A DNA stretch of 64,000 nucleotides from Bifidobacterium asteroides (lineage in GTDB: Bacteria > Actinomycetota > Actinomycetes > Actinomycetales > Bifidobacteriaceae), in the NCBI RefSeq assembly GCF_003202695.1, contig NZ_QGLL01000001.1, forward strand, positions 1 to 64,000, read 5' to 3'. This document shows positions 48,873 to 58,269 of this stretch, piece after piece; position 1 is the first letter of the stretch; each line of letters begins with the position of its first letter. A program made the translations under genes and the position numbers. The notes under the pieces were generated by a model. That model was given only the letters and a program-made list of their open reading frames with translations, did no database searches and was not told where the DNA came from.

Positions 48873-51800
48873 CTAGTCCACCGACTTGAGAGCCTCCAGC
48901 ATGTCCACATGCTTGAGCTTATTGTTGACCATCCAGCCTAGGCCGGCCGTGATGACGGTAATCATGACCAAGGGCACGACGAAAGCCACCCAGCTGATGG
49001 AGGGGTCAAAGAGGACGTTGTCCGGCGGAACGGTGGTGATGATGTAGTGGTGCAGCCAGGCCCCGAATCCGTACCCGGCCAGGACGCCGATGGCCGACAG
49101 GAGGATGGTCTCCCGGTAGATGTACATGGTCACCTCGCGATCGTAGAAGCCCAGCACCTTGATGGTGCTCAGCTCGCGAATCCGCTCCTCCACGTTCAGA
49201 TTGGTCAGGTTGTAGAGGATGACCAGGGCCAGCAGGGTCGCCACGATGATCAGTACCTGCATGATCATGTTCAGGGACCTGACCACGGTGTCGATCTGGC
49301 TCATCAGGGTCGTGTTCTGCACCACCCCCTGGATTCCGTCGATGCGCATGAAGGAGGCAGCCTGCCTTCTGGTGTTCTCGGCGCTGGAGTCCTTGAAGGT
49401 GACCAGATGGGCGTTGGGCGAGAAGTCCTTATGGAAGACGGTCCTATAGGTCGATGGGCTCATGAAGGCGAAGTGCCCCAGGTACATCTCGCAGATGCCG
49501 TCCACCCGCATGGTCCTGTCCCTGCCGCCTGAATCCTGCAGGGTGATCCTGTCGCCAACCTTGGTCCCCGTCAGCTGAGCGATCCGCTCGGAGAGGATTA
49601 CACCGTCGCCCTTGAGGCTCAGGGGCTTGTGCCCAGACCGGGTGTCCATGCGGATGAAGCCGTCCAGGTGGTCCGCGCTGGCCGGCGCGATCATGGTGAT
49701 GGACTGCTTGTCGGCGTTGTGCCCGGCTGTCTTGTTCATCTCCTCGTAGCGCACGTTCAGAGAGCGGCTCACATCGGGCTTTTCCAGCTGTTTTTTGATG
49801 GATTGGCGCTGGTCGGTGGTGGCCTGGCTGTTCTCGGCAGCGATCAGGTCATAGCGGATCACCTGGCCGAACTGGTGCTCGTTGATGGCCGAGATGGACC
49901 CCTGCACGCCGAATCCGGCCATCAGGAGGGCCACTGACCCGCAGACCCCGAAAATGGTCATCAGCATCCGCTGCTTGTAGCGGAAGATGTTCCGGGCGGT
50001 GACCTTGTGGGTGAAGTTGAGTCCGTTCCAGATCAGGGGGATGCGCTCCAGGAAGATCTTCGAACCGGCGCTGGGCGGCTTGGGCAGGAGGAGGGCCGAC
50101 GGCTTCTCGCGCAGCTCTCGCCAGGCGCTCAGGAAAGCCGGAACTACGGCGCTCAGGAAGGCCAGCAGGCAGGCCAGAAGGGTGATAGGCAGGTGGAAGC
50201 CGTAGCGGATGGGTGGCATATCGAAGGCATGGGCATAGGCCTGGTAGACGATCCAGGGCAGGAGGGTGTGGCCCGCGATGATGCCTAGAAGAGCGCCCAG
50301 GGCCGAGGCCGCGCCACCGTAAACCAGGAACTTGGCCATGACATCCCGATCTCTGTAGCCCAGGGCCTTGAGCGTTCCGGCGTTGATCCGCTCCTCGTCC
50401 ACGAAGCGCGTCATGGTCGTGAAGGTGACCAGGGCAGCCACCAGGTACATGAAGTAGGGGAAGATCCTGGCCAGCGAGTCCACAATGAAGGAGACGGAAG
50501 CGTAGACCTTGTAGCCCTCTGAGCCGGGCGCTTCACGGCGTGAGTCCAGGGCGTAGACCGGCTTTTCCAGTCGGCTCAGCTGATCGGCCGCCTTATTCAG
50601 CTTTTTCTGGGAGTCGTCGATCTTCTTCTGGGCGTCAGGGCTCTCCCTGTTGAACTTGTCCAGTTTGGTCTGGTATTCCGCGGTTTTCTGGTCCAGAGTG
50701 GCCTGGGCTTGGTCGATCTGCTCCTGGGCCAAGGTGCGGCTGCTAGCCAGCTGTTGCCGGGCTTGGTTCAGTTTGGCCTTGCCCTGGGCCAACTGGGCTG
50801 AGCCCTGATCAAGTTGTGCCTTGCCCTGGGCCAGTTGGCGCTCGCCCTCATCCACCTTGGCTCTTGCCTGGTTCAGTTCCTGGCGCTTTGTATCCAGGGT
50901 CTGCTGGTTGGCCGCAACCTGTGCCATGCCGGGGGCGTACTGGTTGGTCATAAAGGCATCGCGGCCTGTCTTGGCCTTGGCTGCCAGGGCATCAATCTGC
51001 GGTGCCTGCTGGTTGAGCTCGGCCAGCTGGGCCTGAAGCTCGGCCTTTTTGCGGTTGAGCTCGTCCTGCTGCTGGGAGGTCAGCCCGGGCGTGGCCAGCT
51101 GAGCGTCAATGGTCTGAATGAGGCCGGTGACCTGTGCAATGCCCTGTCTGCATTGCTTCTGCGCTTCCTGGGCCTGGGCTACGGCTTGGTCAGCCTGGGC
51201 CTTGCCGCCCTCCAGCTGCTGACGGGAACTATCGAGCTTGGCCTGTCCCTGGTCGATGGCCTGCTGTCCCTGATCGGCTTGCTGTCTGCCCTGGGTCAAT
51301 TGACTGGCGGAGGACTGGTATTGCTTCTGCTCTCGGTCCAGTTCAGCCGAGCTTAGGTCCATTTCCTGCTGCCCTCGGTCGATGGCCGCCTGGGCCTGCT
51401 CTGTTTTGGCGGCTAGCTGGTTCTTGGCGGACTGGATGCTCTGGGCACCCTGGTCCAGATCCTTTTTGGCCTGGTCCAGCTGCTGCCGGTTCCCTTCGAG
51501 CTCCTCTCTGGACTGATCCACCTGGTCTTGCCCCTGGTCCAGCTTCTTCTTGAGAGGGGCCTTGATGGCGTTCAGTCTCGCGGTGGGGCGTACCGACAAA
51601 ATCCTGTTCAGATCGTCCTTGTGGGTCTGCAGGGCCTGGATGTACTGGTCGGAATAGTGGTCCCTGATCCGGTCCAGGTCCTTGAAGGTCAGGCGGGCGA
51701 TCATGTACTCGTCCGAATCGAAGGCCCCGGGCGTGGTCACAGCATAGGAGTCCAGGGACCCGGATCCAGCAGTGGAGGGGCCCATGTTGACCTTGCTCAG

Positions 51801-52331
51801 GATCTCGGTTGACCTGACTGTGCCCACCACGCGAAGCCTGTGGTGTCTCAGGACCTTCCTGCCCAGCTGGTCGGCCTTTTCGTCTACCTGGATGCTGCTG
51901 CCGATAGGGTGGCTTTCGGCCAGGGCGGTGTCGACCGCTATCTGGTCAGGCCTGGCCGGCATGGATCCTTCGACCAGCTCATAGGTGGAGATCCGGCCGG
52001 GGGCGGAGTAGATGCGCAGGCTCTCGTCGGTCCCCTTGAGCACCACATCCTTCAGATACCCGTATTCGATTCCCGAATTGCCAGGGGCGGTATCGATCGC
52101 ATCCCGATCCTCCTGGTCCAGCCCGTAGCTGCTGATGACCATCAGGTCGGCCAGATGGTGGCTGGACAGGTAGGCGTTGCCGGCCTGCCGCATGTCCGGC
52201 CCGGTCACGCTCAGTCCGACCAGGGCGAAGGAGCCTAGCGCCACCAGGCAGACGATGGAGATGAACCGTCCCAGAGACTTGCGCAGGGAGACCCGGATGT
52301 CGTGCCAGAGCACCTTCCTGACGGGCTGCAT
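48873..52331 (-). CDS. FtsX-like ABC permease with long coiled-coil domain
   Basis: The protein has about 1152 residues. After the first helix (about 20-40) comes an extracellular part that includes a striking Gln/Ala/Asp-rich coiled coil (about 250-590, with recurrent DQGQ, QLDQ and AQAQ heptads), then FtsX helices (about 610-760), a second extracellular domain and three C-terminal helices. It is the membrane partner of the ATPase just upstream, which ends 2 nt before the ATG at 52331. ATG with GGAG 8 nt upstream is preferred to GTG at 52340. Such permeases with coiled coils may reach through the cell wall to drive export or control envelope enzymes. Confidence 0.87.
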   Translation of the reverse strand: MQPVRKVLWHDIRVSLRKSLGRFISIVCLVALGSFALVGLSVTGPDMRQAGNAYLSSHHLADLMVISSYGLDQEDRDAIDTAPGNSGIEYGYLKDVVLKGTDESLRIYSAPGRISTYELVEGSMPARPDQIAVDTALAESHPIGSSIQVDEKADQLGRKVLRHHRLRVVGTVRSTEILSKVNMGPSTAGSGSLDSYAVTTPGAFDSDEYMIARLTFKDLDRIRDHYSDQYIQALQTHKDDLNRILSVRPTARLNAIKAPLKKKLDQGQDQVDQSREELEGNRQQLDQAKKDLDQGAQSIQSAKNQLAAKTEQAQAAIDRGQQEMDLSSAELDREQKQYQSSASQLTQGRQQADQGQQAIDQGQAKLDSSRQQLEGGKAQADQAVAQAQEAQKQCRQGIAQVTGLIQTIDAQLATPGLTSQQQDELNRKKAELQAQLAELNQQAPQIDALAAKAKTGRDAFMTNQYAPGMAQVAANQQTLDTKRQELNQARAKVDEGERQLAQGKAQLDQGSAQLAQGKAKLNQARQQLASSRTLAQEQIDQAQATLDQKTAEYQTKLDKFNRESPDAQKKIDDSQKKLNKAADQLSRLEKPVYALDSRREAPGSEGYKVYASVSFIVDSLARIFPYFMYLVAALVTFTTMTRFVDEERINAGTLKALGYRDRDVMAKFLVYGGAASALGALLGIIAGHTLLPWIVYQAYAHAFDMPPIRYGFHLPITLLACLLAFLSAVVPAFLSAWRELREKPSALLLPKPPSAGSKIFLERIPLIWNGLNFTHKVTARNIFRYKQRMLMTIFGVCGSVALLMAGFGVQGSISAINEHQFGQVIRYDLIAAENSQATTDQRQSIKKQLEKPDVSRSLNVRYEEMNKTAGHNADKQSITMIAPASADHLDGFIRMDTRSGHKPLSLKGDGVILSERIAQLTGTKVGDRITLQDSGGRDRTMRVDGICEMYLGHFAFMSPSTYRTVFHKDFSPNAHLVTFKDSSAENTRRQAASFMRIDGIQGVVQNTTLMSQIDTVVRSLNMIMQVLIIVATLLALVILYNLTNLNVEERIRELSTIKVLGFYDREVTMYIYRETILLSAIGVLAGYGFGAWLHHYIITTVPPDNVLFDPSISWVAFVVPLVMITVITAGLGWMVNNKLKHVDMLEALKSVD

Positions 52332-52333
52332 CC

Positions 52334-53038
52334 TCACCACTCCACGTTTTCGATGTCTTCAGGGCTGTCATTGGTCTGCACGGCCTGGACCCGGGCATCG
52401 TGCATGCGGATGACCCTGTCGGCGATGGGAGCGATGGCCGCGTTGTGGGTGACGATGACCACGGTGGCGCCCTTCTTGCGGCACTGGTCCTGGAGGATGC
52501 GCAGCACCTGCTTGCCGGTCCTGTAGTCCAGGGCGCCAGTGGGTTCGTCGCAGAGCAGGATCTTTGGGTTCTTGGCCACGGCCCGGGCGATGGCCACGCG
52601 CTGCTGCTCGCCGCCGGAAAGTTGGGCGGGGAAGTTGTCGATCCGATCGCCCAGGCCCACGTCGATCAGGGTCTGGACCGGGTCGGCGGCGTTGTCCACG
52701 ATCTCCGAGGCCAGTTCCACATTCTCCCGGGCGGTCAGGTTGGCCACCAGGTTGTAGAACTGGAAGACGAAGCCCACGTCATAGCGGCGGTAGGTGATCA
52801 GCTGCCGGGCGTCATAGCCGGCGATGTCCTTCCCGTCCACGATCACCTGGCCCTCGTTGCAGGTGTCCATGCCGCCCAGAATGTTCAGCACGGTCGACTT
52901 GCCCGCCCCTGAGGCGCCGAGGATGACCACCAGCTCGCCTTTCTCGATGGAGAAGGTGACGGCATTGTTGGCCACGATGGTCGTCTCGCCGGTCGCATAC
53001 CGCTTCGTCTCTCCGATGACGTCGATATAGCCCATCAT
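52334..53038 (-). CDS. ABC transporter ATPase (MacB/LolD type)
   Basis: The 234-residue ATPase has Walker [10 protein letters not shown], signature LSGGEQQR, Walker [13 protein letters not shown] and the H-loop VTHNAAI. It powers the FtsX-like permease encoded immediately downstream (2-nt gap). The N-terminus has two adjacent ATGs (53038 and 53035). No third component, such as a periplasmic adaptor, is visible. Confidence 0.92.
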   Translation of the reverse strand: MMGYIDVIGETKRYATGETTIVANNAVTFSIEKGELVVILGASGAGKSTVLNILGGMDTCNEGQVIVDGKDIAGYDARQLITYRRYDVGFVFQFYNLVANLTARENVELASEIVDNAADPVQTLIDVGLGDRIDNFPAQLSGGEQQRVAIARAVAKNPKILLCDEPTGALDYRTGKQVLRILQDQCRKKGATVVIVTHNAAIAPIADRVIRMHDARVQAVQTNDSPEDIENVEW

Positions 53039-53198
53039 GCCCTCTCGTAACCCTGGCCGCGCGGCGGGGCCGTCCGACGCGAGGGACGCCCCCTGATGCT
53101 CTGTTCCCCACTACTGTATACGTTTGCGGGGTCCGGAGCATAGGAGAACCGCCTGCCGGGAGGCGTCATGTTTACCGACCTGGCAAAGGCTCGGAGGC

Positions 53199-54650
53199 TC
53201 AGAGGGCTTGCAGGAGGTTGCCCAGTCTGCGGCTGTCTCTGACCGGTCTGCCCTGACGGAAGGTGATGAACCGCTGGCAGGTCTGGGCCAGGAACTCCTG
53301 GTCGTGCGAGATGACGATCACCATGACCCCCAGGGAGCGCATGTAGCGGATCATCCCGGTCACCTGGTTCATGTGGAGCAGGTCCAGGCCGCTGGTGGGC
53401 TCATCCAGAACGACCAGACGCTTGTCCGAGAGTATGGCGGCTGCGATGGACACCCGCTGCTTTTCTCCGCCGGAGAGGGTGTTGGGGTGCCGGCCCAGGA
53501 GCCGCTCCAAGTCCAGCTTTCGCGCCACCTCATTGAAGAGATCGGTCCGCCTGGCTCCAAGGAGCATTTCGCCTTCGACGGTCTCGCTGAAGAGCTGGTA
53601 GTTGACATCCTGAAAGACCATGTAGGAGTCTTCGACGCGCTCCCTGGCTGTCTGCTTCGTCCCATTCAGGCTGATTTCCGACCTGTCGCCAGGCTTGAGC
53701 AGTCCGGTCAGGACCGATGCAAAGGTGCTCTTACCGGCTCCGTTGCGGCCAATGATGCCGGTGATGTCCTCGCTGGAAAGGGTCAGGTCGTCCACATCCA
53801 AGGCAGGAGCCCGGTCGTGGTGGTAGGCATAGCTAAGATTCCTGACCCGGAGTAGGTCGGAGGCCTTCTCGGTGATGACCTTGGCAGGGGCGCTCGCATT
53901 CTCGGTTGCATCCAGGTTCAGCGCCCGCAGCCCCATGGCCTGACGGCTCGGACCATCCAGCCCCCTCATGGCGGCCGGGGTCAGGTGCTCCGCCAGCCTG
54001 CCGTCTTTCATGACCAGGAAGTCGTCGGCCAGGCCGTCCAGGTAGTAGAGGCGGTGCTCGATCAGGACCATGGTCAAGCCCTGGTCCTTCAGGCGGCGCA
54101 GAATCTGCGCCAGGCTGGCCACTGCCTCGACGTCCAGGTTGCCGGAGGGCTCGTCCAGGACCAGGATCTGCGGGTCCATCATGCAGGAGGAGGCGATGGC
54201 GATCATCTGCTTCTCGCCCCCGGACAGGGAGAAGATGTCCCGTTCCATAAGCGGGGCGATGCCGAAGAGGTCGGCCACCTGGTCTATGCGCTCCCGGATG
54301 GCCTCCGGCTGGACCCCGGTGTTCTCCAAGGGAAAGGCCAGCTCGCTGCGGACGTCGGTGGTGAAGAACTGTGTCTTGGGGTTCTGGAAGACCGATCCCA
54401 CCTGCTCTGAAAGCCGGTAGATGGGCCGGGCCGTGGTGGGTTCATCCCCGATCAGGCACTCTCCCTCCAGCTTGCCCTCGTAAAGTTCGGGAATCAGGCC
54501 GTTGATGACCCTGGACAGGGTGGTTTTGCCACAGCCGCTCGGCCCGGTGACTACGGTCAGCCGTCCTTGGCCTATCCGGCAGGAGACCTCCTTGAGGGAT
54601 GGTCTGCTGGCATCCTCGTAGGTGAAGCTAAGCCTGGTGCATTGCAACAT
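53199..54650 (-). CDS. ECF transporter ATPase, tandem-domain (EcfA1-A2 fusion type)
   Basis: This protein of about 483 residues contains two complete ABC ATPase domains: Walker A GPSGCGKTT, signature LSGGEKQM and DEPSGNLD in the first; GRNGAGKST, LSGGEKQR and DEPTSGLD in the second. Tandem ATPases of this kind drive energy-coupling-factor importers. The ATG at 54650 begins the conserved MLQCTRLSFTY and overlaps the EcfT gene by 23 nt. Together with EcfT and the S component just upstream it makes a full ECF transporter operon. Confidence 0.9.
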   Translation of the reverse strand: MLQCTRLSFTYEDASRPSLKEVSCRIGQGRLTVVTGPSGCGKTTLSRVINGLIPELYEGKLEGECLIGDEPTTARPIYRLSEQVGSVFQNPKTQFFTTDVRSELAFPLENTGVQPEAIRERIDQVADLFGIAPLMERDIFSLSGGEKQMIAIASSCMMDPQILVLDEPSGNLDVEAVASLAQILRRLKDQGLTMVLIEHRLYYLDGLADDFLVMKDGRLAEHLTPAAMRGLDGPSRQAMGLRALNLDATENASAPAKVITEKASDLLRVRNLSYAYHHDRAPALDVDDLTLSSEDITGIIGRNGAGKSTFASVLTGLLKPGDRSEISLNGTKQTARERVEDSYMVFQDVNYQLFSETVEGEMLLGARRTDLFNEVARKLDLERLLGRHPNTLSGGEKQRVSIAAAILSDKRLVVLDEPTSGLDLLHMNQVTGMIRYMRSLGVMVIVISHDQEFLAQTCQRFITFRQGRPVRDSRRLGNLLQAL

Positions 54651-55326
54651 AGGCTCCACATCCCATAAGGACCAGACCCAGGGCGCACATGAGCGCATCC
54701 AGCCCGGTAAAGGCGATTCTTTCGATGGAGGTCTTGGGACCGGGGTCGCCGATCCCCCTAGTCAGGGCGGCCGAGGTCAGGTCGGAGGCCACATTGGTGG
54801 CGTTGTTGAGCAGGGGGACGTAGATGTACTCCATGGTTCGCATCGGATGCCGAACCATATCGCCGGTGGTGACCGCGATCCCCCTGAACTTCATGGCCCG
54901 TCTGATCTGGGCATAGTCATGCCTGACGGTCGGGAAGAAGCGGAAGAGCACGCTTACGGGGATGACCAGCCACTGGGGGGCATGGATCCTGCGCAACAGG
55001 TAGACCAGCTCCGAGACCTTGGTGGTGCCCATCATGAAGGCCGCGACCAGCATCAAGGGGAGAATCCTGCCCACGCCGACGAAGAGGAAGAGCAGGTAAT
55101 GCCCCGGCAGATTCTCGGGAAAGACCATGGCCAGGGAGGCGCCCAGGGCGAAGACCAGACAGACCATAAGCCAGGCCTGGCCCTTCCTGACTCTGCCCAC
55201 GATGACCTGGAAGCTGCAGAAGTAGATGTTGATGGCCAGAACCAAGGGTGTGGGCAGGGTGACGAAGATCAGAGCATTGGCGAAGATGACCAGCAGGAAT
55301 CTGGTGTAGATGGAGATGGGCCTCAT
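54628..55326 (-). CDS. ECF transporter transmembrane protein EcfT
   Basis: The 232-residue protein has about five membrane helices and the EcfT coupling motifs with Ala-Arg-Gly/Arg-Gly, visible as QIRRAMKFRGI and LTSAALTRGIGDP, which contact the two ATPase domains. It overlaps the S-component stop by 4 nt (ATGA) and the ATPase start by 23 nt, so all three genes are translationally coupled. Confidence 0.9.
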   Translation of the reverse strand: MRPISIYTRFLLVIFANALIFVTLPTPLVLAINIYFCSFQVIVGRVRKGQAWLMVCLVFALGASLAMVFPENLPGHYLLFLFVGVGRILPLMLVAAFMMGTTKVSELVYLLRRIHAPQWLVIPVSVLFRFFPTVRHDYAQIRRAMKFRGIAVTTGDMVRHPMRTMEYIYVPLLNNATNVASDLTSAALTRGIGDPGPKTSIERIAFTGLDALMCALGLVLMGCGAYVAMHQA

Positions 55327-55931
55327 TGCTTGGCGGGTATCCGGTTGAAATGCCGGTCAACGATCCGGGCGCCTATCCATGCCCCGAGCAGGGCGCCGAC
55401 CAGGGTGGCCAGAATGCAGACCAGGAAGGTGGCTCCGGTGATGGGTGCGAAGACCCCGTCGATGTACTCCTGGCTCTTGCCTCGACGGACCAGGCTGGCC
55501 ACGTAGGCATCCTTCATGAACCAGAGGGGAAGCACGGGGCCGGTGCAGCCGAAGGTGAGGATGACGTAGCTCAGGTAACGGGCCAGGTTGGGACGGCTCT
55601 CCCCGAGCGAGGACTGAACCAGATCAGCCAGCAGGCCGCAGAAGGCGTAGGGGATGAAAGAGAGGGCGAAGTGGCCGAAGACCAGCAGGAAGAGGCCCAT
55701 GATGACGCCGACAATGGTGATGGCCCCGAACCTGGGCACGCGGCGGATCATCAGCATGTAGACCGGGCCGGAGACCAGCCCGACCACAGCGGGGATGAAG
55801 AGGGAGGACAGGCCGGGCATGACCAGGCCCGCCAGGAAGACGGCGATGAAGTTGCCTATCGCCATGCTGACGAAATAGAGGGCCGTGAAAATGCCGACGT
55901 TGACCAGGTCTTTTGTCTTCAGTGCTTTCAT
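55323..55931 (-). CDS. ECF transporter substrate-binding S component (MptD-like)
   Basis: The 202-residue membrane protein has six hydrophobic helices and starts LKTKDLVNVGIFTALYFV, the pattern of the MptD/Trep_Strep family of S components. Other conserved parts are AVVGLVSGPVYMLM and YAFCGLLADLV. The bound vitamin or metabolite is unknown for this family. It is the first gene of the ECF operon; no riboswitch-like leader was recognised in the 187-nt stretch upstream. GGGAG lies 10 nt before the ATG. Confidence 0.85.
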   Translation of the reverse strand: MKALKTKDLVNVGIFTALYFVSMAIGNFIAVFLAGLVMPGLSSLFIPAVVGLVSGPVYMLMIRRVPRFGAITIVGVIMGLFLLVFGHFALSFIPYAFCGLLADLVQSSLGESRPNLARYLSYVILTFGCTGPVLPLWFMKDAYVASLVRRGKSQEYIDGVFAPITGATFLVCILATLVGALLGAWIGARIVDRHFNRIPAKQ

Positions 55932-56150
55932 AAAGGATCGCTCCCGTCTGGGTGGCGGTCGCTCGGCTCTAGGCCATATCCGCCGATGTCAGGTTGCGCC
56001 GTCAATTCTAGGAGGACTGCGCGGGAAAGTAAATGATAGTTTTTTATGTCTCTTGCCAGGGCTTCACAATAAAGGTATTGCCTGGCGCGCAGGGACTTTG
56101 TTAGGGTCCACTGAGAGGTGCGTATCAGAAAGGCGGCACGAAGGACAGGC

Positions 56151-58265
56151 ATGATCAGCAAGCGACTACTTCATCTACCGGGAGCCAGGATGGGCGCCAG
56201 CCTTCTGCTGGCCTTCCTGCAGACGATCGGCGCGCTGGCGGAGATTCTCCTCCTGCCGGTGGCCATTGCGGCCGTGGGCCGTTCCCTTGGTCTGCCTGTT
56301 CCTCATGCCCTTGCCTGGGTGCCGGGTCGGCCCGGACCCCTGGCGGTCTTGATAGGCGGGCTCATCCTGGTTCGGCTTCTGACCCAGGCGGTCGCCAGGT
56401 TCGTCAGCGCCCGGCTGGCCGAGGGGATGGGCAAGGCGCTCTCCCAGGCCCTGTATCTATCCGTGTTCGACCCCAACAGGCAGGAGGACGACCTGGGCGT
56501 TCCAGCGCAGACCTTCGCCAGGCTTTCGACCGAGGGGGTCAAATCGGTCGTCTCTTACTTCACGGCCTACCTTCCGGCCCTGGTCCAGACCGGCCTGATG
56601 CTGGTCGTGACCCTGGCCGTCCTCCTGCCTGTCAGCCCGCTGGCTGCTGTGATCGTCGTGATTGGCATGGTGGCCCTGCCCCTGGCTTCCAAGCCCACTA
56701 TGGGCGAAAACATCAAGGTACAGCTGGGTCAACTACGCAAGTACGACAAGGTCGGCGTCCATTTCGAGCACGCCCTGAGGGGGCTCAACACCTTGAAGAT
56801 CTTCGGGGCAGACCAGCGGCAGGCCGACGATCTGGCCGAGGAGTCCGAGGGGTTCCGCCGGATAACCATGGGGGTTCTTGGCGGCCAGCTGCGCTCGCTG
56901 ATCAAGGCCGACGTAGTCATCTACACCAGCCTCATTCTGGCGGTTGCAACCACCGTCCTGATCGGGCAGGGCGGACCCGCTCGAGTGCTGTCCTGCCTGG
57001 TTGTTGCTTTGACCGGGGTCCGGCTCTTCGCTCCTGAGCGGCAGCTGGTCTACATGATGCATTCCGGCATGGTCGCCATCAAGCAGGGCAAGGCCATCGA
57101 CGATATTCTCCAAGAACGGCAGAGGGGCGACGAGAAGTCGACGGCTCCAGGGACGACCCCTGAGTCGTGCAAGAAAGTGGCTCTGGAAACGACTCCAGCA
57201 CCGATTCTGGATGCATCTGAGGAAGCGGCTTCTGAAACGATTTTGGGGGCATCTGAGAAAGCGGCTAAGGAAGCGGGTCTTGAAACATCTGAGGAAGCAG
57301 TTCGGGAGTCTGGCACGGAATCCGCCTCGAAGCCTGCTCTGAAACCTGCATCGGATACTGTCCAAATGCCTGCACAGGGATCTGTCTCGAAACCTGCTTT
57401 GGGTGATGTCCAAATTCTTGCACCGGGTTCTGCCGATATTCCTGCATCGGGTTCAACCGATGCCAGGATGCAGAATACTGGTTCTGTGCAATCAGGCTCG
57501 GCGCAGGCAGATATGTCTGACGACGATTCGTCGGGCATCCGCGCTCGCGATTTGACCTACACCTATCCTGACGGCTTCCAGGCCCTGACTGACCTGAACT
57601 TCGACCTGCCAGCCAAGGGGCGTGTGGGGCTGGTTGGCGCTTCGGGCTCCGGCAAGAGCACCCTGGCGGGCCTGCTGTCCGGGCGCCTTCAGGGGTATGC
57701 CGGAGAGCTGACCATTGGCGGGCGCCATGTCAGCGATCTGTCACGCGAGGACCTGGTCGGCCTCCAGACCGTGGTTCGGGGAACCGACCACCTCTTCACC
57801 GGGACCATCAGGTCGAACCTCGACCCAGCCGGACTTGGCTATTTGGATTCGGAGCTGCTGGATGCGCTGGACCAGGTCGGCCTGACCGGTCTTGTCCAGA
57901 GCAAGGGCGGGCTGGACGCTCACATCGACCCTGAGGGGGGCAACCTTTCCGGAGGGCAGCGTCAGCGCCTGTGCATTGCCCGCGGGCTCCTGCGGCGTTC
58001 TCCCGTCTATATCTTCGATGAGGCCACCAGCGCCGTGGACCGCGAGCATGACGCTACATTGGCAGCCCTGATGGACGCGCTGGGCAAGGAGTCCCTGGTT
58101 CTGACTATCACCCACCGCCTGGCTGGGGTCCGCAATGCCGATTCCATCCTCTTCTTGCAGGAGGGTCGTCTGGTGGAGTGCGGCGGCTTCCGTGAACTGA
58201 TGAATGCCAGGGGCGGATTTGCCGCTCAGTGGAAGGAGCAGGCCCAGTATGAGGACGGGGAGTGA
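56151..58265 (+). CDS. CydD-like ABC exporter subunit with long linker
   Basis: This protein of about 704 residues has a six-helix exporter domain (about 1-320) with EHALRGLNTLKIFGADQRQ, as in CydD, and a C-terminal ATPase (about 464-704: Walker A GASGSGKST, signature LSGGQRQR, Walker B IFDEATSAVD, H-loop THR). Between them lies an unusual 140-residue low-complexity linker (about 324-462) rich in Ala, Ser, Glu and Pro with repeated ASE/SKPAL units. The ATG at 56151 follows AAGGA by 5 nt. CydDC exports cysteine or glutathione for cytochrome bd assembly; that role is a family inference. It is coupled with the next gene, 4 nt away. Confidence 0.82.
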   Translation: MISKRLLHLPGARMGASLLLAFLQTIGALAEILLLPVAIAAVGRSLGLPVPHALAWVPGRPGPLAVLIGGLILVRLLTQAVARFVSARLAEGMGKALSQALYLSVFDPNRQEDDLGVPAQTFARLSTEGVKSVVSYFTAYLPALVQTGLMLVVTLAVLLPVSPLAAVIVVIGMVALPLASKPTMGENIKVQLGQLRKYDKVGVHFEHALRGLNTLKIFGADQRQADDLAEESEGFRRITMGVLGGQLRSLIKADVVIYTSLILAVATTVLIGQGGPARVLSCLVVALTGVRLFAPERQLVYMMHSGMVAIKQGKAIDDILQERQRGDEKSTAPGTTPESCKKVALETTPAPILDASEEAASETILGASEKAAKEAGLETSEEAVRESGTESASKPALKPASDTVQMPAQGSVSKPALGDVQILAPGSADIPASGSTDARMQNTGSVQSGSAQADMSDDDSSGIRARDLTYTYPDGFQALTDLNFDLPAKGRVGLVGASGSGKSTLAGLLSGRLQGYAGELTIGGRHVSDLSREDLVGLQTVVRGTDHLFTGTIRSNLDPAGLGYLDSELLDALDQVGLTGLVQSKGGLDAHIDPEGGNLSGGQRQRLCIARGLLRRSPVYIFDEATSAVDREHDATLAALMDALGKESLVLTITHRLAGVRNADSILFLQEGRLVECGGFRELMNARGGFAAQWKEQAQYEDGE

Positions 58266-58269
58266 CGAC

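Noticed and set aside
50600-51600. DNA-level repeat or misassembly in the FtsX-like gene
   Set aside because: The recurrence is at the level of heptad codons for Gln, Asp and Ala with varied bases; it is explained by a coiled coil and the frame stays open.
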